Shown here in pieces: positions 4,627-9,879 of a DNA stretch of 11,702 bases. The stretch is from Rikenellaceae bacterium (GTDB lineage Bacteria; Bacteroidota; Bacteroidia; Bacteroidales; UBA932), in assembly GCA_012800665.1 (NCBI GenBank), contig JAAZIW010000061.1, positions 1 to 11,702 of the forward strand, given 5' to 3'. Made by a program: the position numbers and the translations under genes. The notes under the pieces are model-generated. The model ran no database searches, had not been told where the DNA came from, and saw only the letters and a list, made by a program, of their open reading frames with translations. Every line of letters begins with the position of its first letter. The first letter of the stretch is position 1.

Positions 4627-6483
4627 CCTCCCAAAGTAAACCAGCAAGACAGAAATATCTGAAGGAGAAATTCCCGAAATACGGGAGGCTTGAGCCAATG
4701 TGGCGGGCTGATATCTAGTTAGCTTTTGACGAGCCTCAATGGTAAGACCTGACACTTTGCTGAAATCAAAACCTTCAGGAATTTTTAAATCTTCGAGTCG
4801 TAAAAGTTTTTCTACGTTTTTCTTTTCTCTTTCGATATATCCTGCATACTTAAGAGAAATCTCTACAGACTCTACAACTTTATCTTCCCACGTTCCACGT
4901 GGAACAATTTTTAGCAAATCGCTCAGCTTGACCTCAGGCCTGAGGGTTAAATCGGCAATCTTCTTTGATTCTGTAATGGGCTGAGAATCAACAGATGATA
5001 AATAAAAGTTTGCCTGCGAGGGGGTTAGATTTTTCGACTTGCAAAAGGATGAAAGACGCTCAGTCTGTTCTAACTTTTTCATAGTTAAAGAATAGCGTTC
5101 CTCGTCTACAAGACCGACGGAATGACCAAGTTCTGTAAGTCTGAAATCAGCATTATCCTGCCTTAACAATATCCGATATTCGGCGCGCGAGGTGAACATT
5201 CTATAAGGTTCGTCTACGCCTTTAGTCAGCAAGTCGTCAATTAAAACGCCGATATAAGCCTGAGAGCGGGTTAGTATAAACGGCTCTCTTTCGTTTAATT
5301 TCAAATGGGCATTAATGCCGGCCATTATCCCCTGAGCGGCAGCTTCCTCATAACCGGTCGTTCCGTTAACCTGACCGGCTAAATAAAGGCTTTCTACCTT
5401 CTTCGACTCTAAAGTTTTGCGAAGCTGGGTGGGGTCGAAAAAATCATATTCAACGGCATGACCGGGTTTGAAAATTCTGGCGTTTTCAAGACCTTTGATT
5501 TGATGCAATGCTTCTATTTGAATCTCCAAAGGAAGCGATGAAGAAAAACCCTGAAGATAATATTCTGTTGTATAACGACCTTCCGGCTCAAGGAAAAGTT
5601 GATGAGCGGGATTGTCGGGGAAAACCCTCAATTTATCTTCGATACTCGGGCAATAACGAGGACCGAGACCGTGTATTATGCCGGTAAAAAGCGGAGACTG
5701 CTCAAAGCCTTTCCTCAGGGTATCATGAACTTTTTCGTTGGTGTGGAGGATATAGCAGCTCATTTGAGCATTACCGCCTTGAACAGCGGAAGGAATGGGC
5801 ATAAAGCTGAAGCGCTCCGGAAAAGGATCCCCCGACTGAACTGTAAATCTCTGAGTATCAACGGATTTAATATCAATTCGGGCAGGAGTTCCTGTCTTCA
5901 TCCTGTCACATCTTATTCCTCTTTCTTTAAGTTGTTCGGTAAGACCTAACGAAGGAGCCTCCCCTATCCGTCCTCCTGCGAATTCGTGTTTCCCGATGAA
6001 AATTTTGCCGTCCAAAAAGGTTCCGGCTGTAAGAATAAGTGCGCGAGATTTGAAAATTGCTCCGGTATTTGTACGAACGCCGACGATTTTGGAATTCTCA
6101 AAGAGGAATTCCTTTGCAATATCTTCGTAAATATCTAAGTTCGGGTGAGTTTCGAGAATTCTGCGCCAAGTCCGAGAAAAGGCTGCTTTATCGCATTGAG
6201 CACGAGGACTCCACATGGCCGGGCCTTTGGAGCGATTAAGCATCCGAAATTGTAGGGTGTTGGCATCAGTTATCAGGCCCATCTGCCCGCCAAGCGCATC
6301 TATCTCTCTGACTATCTGACCTTTAGCTATTCCGCCGATAGAAGGATTACAGCTCATCTGCGCAAATCCTTGCATATTCATAGAAATCAACAAAACTTTC
6401 GAGCCGAGCTTTGCTGCGGCAAGTGCTGCTTCACACCCTGCGTGCCCTCCCCCGACAACTATAATATCATAATCCGGAAACAT
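4624..6483 (-). CDS. mnmG: tRNA uridine-5-carboxymethylaminomethyl modification enzyme MnmG (GidA)
   Basis: MnmG is the FAD enzyme that, with MnmE, installs carboxymethylaminomethyl groups at wobble U34 of several tRNAs. The 619-residue product has the FAD-binding start DIIVVGGGHAGCEAA (6-20), MSCNPSIGGIAKGQIVREID (43-62; C45), KTGTPARID (196-204), the redox cysteine region PRYCPSIEDK (275-284; C278), LYLAGQVNGTTGYEEAAAQG (366-385), TSRAEYRILLRQDNAD (431-446) and the C-terminal GIS motif (RISGISPSDISVLLVY, 601-616). I start it at 6483 because MFPDYDIIVVGGG is the normal N-terminus; the open frame further upstream overlaps ybeY. It follows ybeY by one base, so the two are co-translated. Residues 527-531 (VPRGT) are encoded by a second parS-like palindrome, in the linker between the RPE motif and the helix region VVESVEISLKYAGYIE. 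MnmE is not in the window. Confidence 0.97.
   Translation of the reverse strand: MFPDYDIIVVGGGHAGCEAALAAAKLGSKVLLISMNMQGFAQMSCNPSIGGIAKGQIVREIDALGGQMGLITDANTLQFRMLNRSKGPAMWSPRAQCDKAAFSRTWRRILETHPNLDIYEDIAKEFLFENSKIVGVRTNTGAIFKSRALILTAGTFLDGKIFIGKHEFAGGRIGEAPSLGLTEQLKERGIRCDRMKTGTPARIDIKSVDTQRFTVQSGDPFPERFSFMPIPSAVQGGNAQMSCYILHTNEKVHDTLRKGFEQSPLFTGIIHGLGPRYCPSIEDKLRVFPDNPAHQLFLEPEGRYTTEYYLQGFSSSLPLEIQIEALHQIKGLENARIFKPGHAVEYDFFDPTQLRKTLESKKVESLYLAGQVNGTTGYEEAAAQGIMAGINAHLKLNEREPFILTRSQAYIGVLIDDLLTKGVDEPYRMFTSRAEYRILLRQDNADFRLTELGHSVGLVDEERYSLTMKKLEQTERLSSFCKSKNLTPSQANFYLSSVDSQPITESKKIADLTLRPEVKLSDLLKIVPRGTWEDKVVESVEISLKYAGYIEREKKNVEKLLRLEDLKIPEGFDFSKVSGLTIEARQKLTRYQPATLAQASRISGISPSDISVLLVYFGR
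4891..4906. promoter_or_regulatory. parS-like site, copy 2, inside mnmG
   Basis: CGTTCCACGTGGAACA differs from copy 1 only in its first base and keeps the 14-bp palindrome at 4892-4905. On the minus strand it is read as Val-Pro-Arg-Gly-Thr in MnmG. parS sites in clusters, including inside coding genes, are usual for chromosomal ParB systems. Identity as a working site is inferred. Confidence 0.62.
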
Positions 6484-6484
6484 T

Positions 6485-6916
6485 TCAACTTTCTCCTGTG
6501 ACGCTTTGGCGAAGTGAAAGATAATAATCTTCTTTGGCACGCATCTGCGCTTGCTCTTCTTCGCTCTCGTCTTTATAGCCAATCAAATGCAAGATACCGT
6601 GGACAATCACACGGTAAAGTTCATCGAAAAAATCAACCTTATATAATAATGCATTTTCTCGAACGGAATCTATACTTATAAAAAGGTCTCCTGACAAAAC
6701 ATTTCCTTCGCAATAATCGAAAGTAATTATATCTGTAAAATAGTCGTGACCGAGATACTTAAGATTTATGTCAAGCAAATAAGTGTCGGAACAAAATATT
6801 ATGTTAATATCTCCAATCTTTCTTACCTCGGCAGAAGCAACAAAGCGAAGCCAGCGGTTATTCGCCAATTTTCCCTTAAAAGTAAAATCTATGTCCTCGT
6901 TAAAGTACTTAATCAT
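6485..6916 (-). CDS. ybeY: Endoribonuclease / rRNA maturation factor YbeY
   Basis: YbeY (UPF0054) is a metal-dependent protein needed for 16S rRNA 3' end maturation and ribosome quality control. The 143-residue protein has the central strand INIIFCSDTYLLDINLKYLGHDYFTDIITFDY (37-68), the GDLFISIDSVRENA segment (76-89), and the metal motif VHGILHLIGYKDESEEE (105-121). In the usual motif HGxLHLxGYDH three histidines bind zinc. Here H106 and H110 are kept, but the third position (116) is aspartate. The surrounding family pattern is otherwise normal, and the end MRAKEDYYL is typical. It is the first gene of a two-gene operon with mnmG and has a TAnnTTTG element five bases before its ATG. The stop is followed after one base by the mnmG ATG. 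Confidence 0.92.
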   Translation of the reverse strand: MIKYFNEDIDFTFKGKLANNRWLRFVASAEVRKIGDINIIFCSDTYLLDINLKYLGHDYFTDIITFDYCEGNVLSGDLFISIDSVRENALLYKVDFFDELYRVIVHGILHLIGYKDESEEEQAQMRAKEDYYLSLRQSVTGES

Positions 6917-6921
6917 GGCTG

Positions 6922-6929
6922 CAAAGATA
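6922..6929 (-). promoter_or_regulatory. Bacteroidetes -7 element for ybeY-mnmG
   Basis: TATCTTTG on the minus strand matches TAnnTTTG exactly and ends five bases before the ybeY ATG. The bases after it, CAGCC then ATG, mirror the ruvA promoter (CAGAT then ATG). A leaderless or nearly leaderless transcript is predicted. A TTG lies further upstream but at a shorter distance (16 bases) than the usual 19-21. Confidence 0.68.
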
Positions 6930-6992
6930 CATCAATTCATTAAAACAATAAATAAAAGAAAAAGTCAAAGAATTTATAATTTTAAGAAAATG

Positions 6993-7023
6993 TTGGAAAT
7001 AAAAATAAAATGCTGTACCTTTG
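6993..7023 (+). promoter_or_regulatory. Bacteroidetes -33/-7 promoter for tonB
   Basis: TTG at 6993-6995 and TACCTTTG at 7016-7023 (exact TAnnTTTG) are separated by 20 bases, the expected spacing for the primary sigma factor of this phylum. Transcription should start near 7027, giving an approximately 50-base leader. This is the best-formed promoter in the window, in its longest intergenic gap (162 bases). Confidence 0.75.
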
Positions 7024-7026
7024 AAG

Positions 7027-7044
7027 TTGCAGAATAGTCTGCAA
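7027..7044 (+). promoter_or_regulatory. Perfect hairpin at the predicted 5' end of the tonB mRNA
   Basis: TTGCAGA (7027-7033) and TCTGCAA (7038-7044) are exact reverse complements around the loop ATAG. The stem begins about where transcription from the TACCTTTG element should start. It could protect the mRNA 5' end or be an operator for a dimeric regulator; the sequence does not decide between these. Confidence 0.5.
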
Positions 7045-7078
7045 TAAATAAAGAATATAACGAAAGTATATACGTATT

Positions 7079-7768
7079 ATGGAAATTAAGAAATCACCTA
7101 AAGCCAACCTCGAAAACAAAAGATTGCTTTTCTTCGAAATCGGCTTGGTAATTGCCTTAGCTGTAACTCTTGCGGCCTTCGAATACAGTTCTCACGAGAA
7201 AAAGGAATCTGTTATGACTGCCAAAGTAGAGGAAATTATTGAAGAGGAAATGGTTCCTATTACTCAAGAAACCCCTCCACCTCCCCCCGAAATACCCGAT
7301 ATCCCGGTTTTATCCGATGAAATCAGTATTGTTGACGACGAAATAGAGGTGGACAATAAAATCCTTAATCTCGAAGATGATGCTAATTTAGGAGTTCAGA
7401 TTATGGATTATATAGAGGAGGTTGCCGAAGAAGAGATTGAGGAAGAGGCCATACCCTTCCAATTGGTGGAAACAAAGCCTTCGTTCCAAGGAGGAGACGC
7501 CAATACTTTCAGAAATTGGGTGAACAGCAGGCTCGAATATCCCGAAATTGCCAAAGAAAACGGCATTCAAGGCAGGGTAATGCTCCAATTTACCGTAGGG
7601 ACTGACGGCAGGATTTCCAATGTAGTGGTAGTTCGCGGAGTGGATCCTGTTCTCGACAAAGAAGCCGTTCGCGTAGTATCCATGTCTCCAAAATGGTCTC
7701 CCGGCAAACAGAGGGACCGCGCTGTAAAGGTTACCTACACTTTCCCTGTAATATTCCAACTTAGATAA
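7079..7768 (+). CDS. Energy transducer TonB family protein
   Basis: TonB proteins carry the inner-membrane proton-motive force, via ExbB/ExbD, to outer-membrane TonB-dependent transporters. The 229-residue protein shows the family layout. A short basic N-terminus (KKSPKANLENKR) is followed by one membrane helix at about 16-34 (LLFFEIGLVIALAVTLAAF). Next comes a proline and acidic periplasmic spacer with TPPPPPEIPDIP (65-76) and EEVAEEEIEEEA (113-124). The C-terminal TonB domain (about 136-229) holds FQGGD (136-140), YPEIAKENGIQGRVMLQFTV (154-173) and KWSPGKQRDRAVKVTYTFPVIF (205-226). The transporter or substrate it serves is not shown; no exbBD or receptor gene is nearby. It has its own promoter with a 5' hairpin and a terminator after it. 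There is no Shine-Dalgarno, only an A-rich leader. Confidence 0.9.
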   Translation: MEIKKSPKANLENKRLLFFEIGLVIALAVTLAAFEYSSHEKKESVMTAKVEEIIEEEMVPITQETPPPPPEIPDIPVLSDEISIVDDEIEVDNKILNLEDDANLGVQIMDYIEEVAEEEIEEEAIPFQLVETKPSFQGGDANTFRNWVNSRLEYPEIAKENGIQGRVMLQFTVGTDGRISNVVVVRGVDPVLDKEAVRVVSMSPKWSPGKQRDRAVKVTYTFPVIFQLR

Positions 7769-7786
7769 TAAAAAACCGGTATATTC

Positions 7787-7815
7787 AAGGCCGTCCAAAA
7801 GGATGGCCTTTTTTT
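7787..7815 (+). terminator. Rho-independent terminator after tonB
   Basis: AAGGCCGTCC (7787-7796) pairs with GGATGGCCTT (7801-7810), 10 bp with one G-U pair, around an AAAA loop, followed by a run of T (7809-7815). It separates tonB from hflX, whose ATG is only 18 bases further on. Confidence 0.9.
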
Positions 7816-7833
7816 GAATAGATTTTGATTTGA

Positions 7834-9018
7834 ATGGAAGTAGAACTCAACGAAAGAGCGGTATTTGTCGGCATTATACTGCAAAATGATGACGAAAGAC
7901 AGATAAAAGAATATCTGGAGGAACTTGAATTTTTAGCAGAAACTGCGGGTATACAAGGCGATAAAACCTTCATTCAAAAGTTAGAGAAGCCGGATGGCGC
8001 CACCTATATAAAAAGAGGTAAGGTAGAAGAAATCGGAGATTATTGTAAGGAAAACGGCATACGTTATTGTATTTTCGATGATGAACTCTCCGGTATGCAG
8101 CAACGAAACATCGAGCGCATTATAAAGGATTGCATTGTCATCGACCGTACAAGCCTTATCTTGGAAATCTTTGCGCAGAGGGCAAAAACTTCATATGCCA
8201 AAATGCAGGTAGAACTTGCAAGGTATAATTATATGCTGCCCCGTCTTGCAGGCATGTGGACACACCTTGAAAGACAAAGGGGTGGAAGAGGCTTGAGAGG
8301 CGGTATGGGTGAAACCCAGATAGAAGTCGACAGACGTATAGTAAGAGACAGAATCAACCGGCTTAACAAACAGCTTGCGAAAGTTGACAGGCAGATGAAT
8401 ACGCAACGGAGCAATCGCGGTCAACTCGTACGACTTGCGCTTGTCGGCTACACTAATGTAGGCAAAAGCACTCTTATGAATCTGCTTGCAAAATCCGATA
8501 TTTTTGCAGAAAATAAACTATTTGCAACCCTCGAGACCACTGTAAGAAAGATAGTTATAGAAAACGTTCCTTTCTTGATGAGCGACACCGTAGGTTTTAT
8601 ACGCAAACTCCCCACGCAATTAATAGAAGCATTCAAGAGTACCTTGGACGAGGTGCGTGAAGCGGATATACTTGTTCATGTGGTGGATATTTCACATCCG
8701 GGCTTTGAAGAACAAATGGAAGTGGTGGAAAATACGCTTAGAGAAATAGGTGCAGGAAATAAACCAATATATGTAGTCTTCAATAAAATTGATGCTTATA
8801 CATATAAGGAATACGACAAATTCTCTATTGAACCCCCTACAAAAGAAAACCGCTCACTCGAAGACCTGAAGAGCAGTTGGATAGCGCGCGAAAAAAGTCC
8901 CTGTATTTTTATCAGTGCACTAACAAAAGAGGGATTGCCTAAACTGCGTAACGACATCTATAAAATGGTGGCGGAAATACACGCAGGAAGATATCCTTTC
9001 AATAACTTTTTATGGTGA
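7834..9018 (+). CDS. hflX: GTPase HflX (ribosome-associated)
   Basis: HflX is a translational GTPase that binds the 50S subunit and rescues or splits stalled ribosomes, notably after heat stress. The 394-residue protein has the N-terminal HflX domain (about 1-170) with the family loop RGGRGLRGGMGETQIEVDRR (149-168), then a helical linker. The G domain holds G1 GYTNVGKST (205-213), G2 region LFATLETTVRK (229-239), G3 DTVGF (251-255), G4 NKID (317-320) and G5 SAL (361-363). All nucleotide-binding motifs look intact. It starts 18 bases after the tonB terminator, so it needs its own promoter or read-through. A weak candidate is TAGATTTTG at 7819-7827, one base longer than the TAnnTTTG pattern. 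It converges on frdB with a shared two-way terminator. Confidence 0.96.
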   Translation: MEVELNERAVFVGIILQNDDERQIKEYLEELEFLAETAGIQGDKTFIQKLEKPDGATYIKRGKVEEIGDYCKENGIRYCIFDDELSGMQQRNIERIIKDCIVIDRTSLILEIFAQRAKTSYAKMQVELARYNYMLPRLAGMWTHLERQRGGRGLRGGMGETQIEVDRRIVRDRINRLNKQLAKVDRQMNTQRSNRGQLVRLALVGYTNVGKSTLMNLLAKSDIFAENKLFATLETTVRKIVIENVPFLMSDTVGFIRKLPTQLIEAFKSTLDEVREADILVHVVDISHPGFEEQMEVVENTLREIGAGNKPIYVVFNKIDAYTYKEYDKFSIEPPTKENRSLEDLKSSWIAREKSPCIFISALTKEGLPKLRNDIYKMVAEIHAGRYPFNNFLW

Positions 9019-9040
9019 TGAATAGGGAGAAATAGGTAGT

Positions 9041-9080
9041 AAGAAAAAAGGCGACAGATAAACTCTATCGCCTTTTTCTT
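9041..9080. terminator. Two-way terminator between hflX and frdB
   Basis: The arm AAGAAAAAAGGCGA (9041-9054) pairs with TCGCCTTTTTCTT (9068-9080) with one bulged A, and inner AGA/TCT (9056-9058, 9064-9066) can extend the stem. The A run on one side and T run on the other give a U tract on both strands, as expected between convergent genes. Confidence 0.88.
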
Positions 9081-9087
9081 CATACCC

Positions 9088-9873
9088 TTAAGCCTTTTCT
9101 GTAAACTTGGCTTTAAGGAACTCGCGATTCAATCGTGCGATGTTTTCGATACTCACACTCTTAGGGCATTCCATTTCACAAGCCCTTGTGTTGGTACAGT
9201 TGCCAAAGCCTAATTCGTCCATCTTTGCAACCATTGCCGCTGCACGTTTGGCAGCTTCAGGTTTGCCTTGCGGGAGCAAAGCCAACGAACTTACCCTTGC
9301 AGCAACAAAGAGCATAGCAGAACCGTTCCTGCAGGTAGCAACACAAGCCCCGCAACCTATGCAAGAAGCTGCATCCATGCTCTTTTCCGCTGTTTCGTGA
9401 TCGACGAGAATAGCATTGGCATCCTGAGCCGAACCTGTGCGTACACTGATAAAACCTCCCGCCTGAAGAATTTTATCGAAAGCGGTGCGGTCCACTACAA
9501 GGTCTTTTATTACCGGGAAAGCCCTTGAACGGAAAGGCTCTATAGTAATTGTTGCACTATCTTTGAAATGACGCATGAAAAGCTGGCAGGTGGTAATTCT
9601 ATCGTCCGGACCATGTGCGCGGCCGTCTATATACAGTCCGCATGCTCCGCAAATACCTTCGCGGCAGTCGTGGTCAAAGGCTACCGGTCCTCCGCTTTTA
9701 CAGCCTCTTTCTACTGCAATTGGGTCTGCCCCTTCGCGTATAAGCTGCTCATTCAATATATCCAACATCTCGAGGAAAGAGGAATCCGGCTCTATTCCAC
9801 TTATATGATAGGTCTCGAAACGGCCTTTTGCCTTGGCGTTTTTCTGCCGCCATATTTTGAGATTAAATTCCAT
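9088..9873 (-). CDS. frdB: Fumarate reductase / succinate dehydrogenase iron-sulfur subunit
   Basis: Carries electrons between the FAD of FrdA and quinone in the membrane anchor; in anaerobic Bacteroidetes it usually works as fumarate reductase, making succinate. The 261-residue protein has three cluster sets. The [2Fe-2S] ligands are C70, C75, C78 and C96 (DCREGICGACG). C171, C174 and C177 with C236 suit the [4Fe-4S] cluster (CIGCGACVATC), and C181, C226 and C232 suit the [3Fe-4S] cluster. Cluster assignment follows the E. coli enzymes. An extra stretch, DPIAVERGCKSG (50-61), lies directly before GPVAFDHDCREG (62-73) and resembles it, adding a cysteine (C58). It starts 6 bases after frdA in the same operon and ends at a shared terminator. 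Sequence alone cannot tell fumarate reduction from succinate oxidation. Confidence 0.95.
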   Translation of the reverse strand: MEFNLKIWRQKNAKAKGRFETYHISGIEPDSSFLEMLDILNEQLIREGADPIAVERGCKSGGPVAFDHDCREGICGACGLYIDGRAHGPDDRITTCQLFMRHFKDSATITIEPFRSRAFPVIKDLVVDRTAFDKILQAGGFISVRTGSAQDANAILVDHETAEKSMDAASCIGCGACVATCRNGSAMLFVAARVSSLALLPQGKPEAAKRAAAMVAKMDELGFGNCTNTRACEMECPKSVSIENIARLNREFLKAKFTEKA

Positions 9874-9879
9874 ACTCGC

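Noticed and set aside
4891..4905. Val-Pro-Arg-Gly-Thr in MnmG as a protease-recognition-like site
   Set aside because: Any in-frame reading of GTTCCACGTGGAAC in this register gives VPRGT; the DNA palindrome is the simpler explanation.
6484..6582. N-terminal extension of MnmG by 33 residues
   Set aside because: It overlaps ybeY; the ATG at 6483 directly precedes the conserved FAD-binding segment and sits one base after the ybeY stop.
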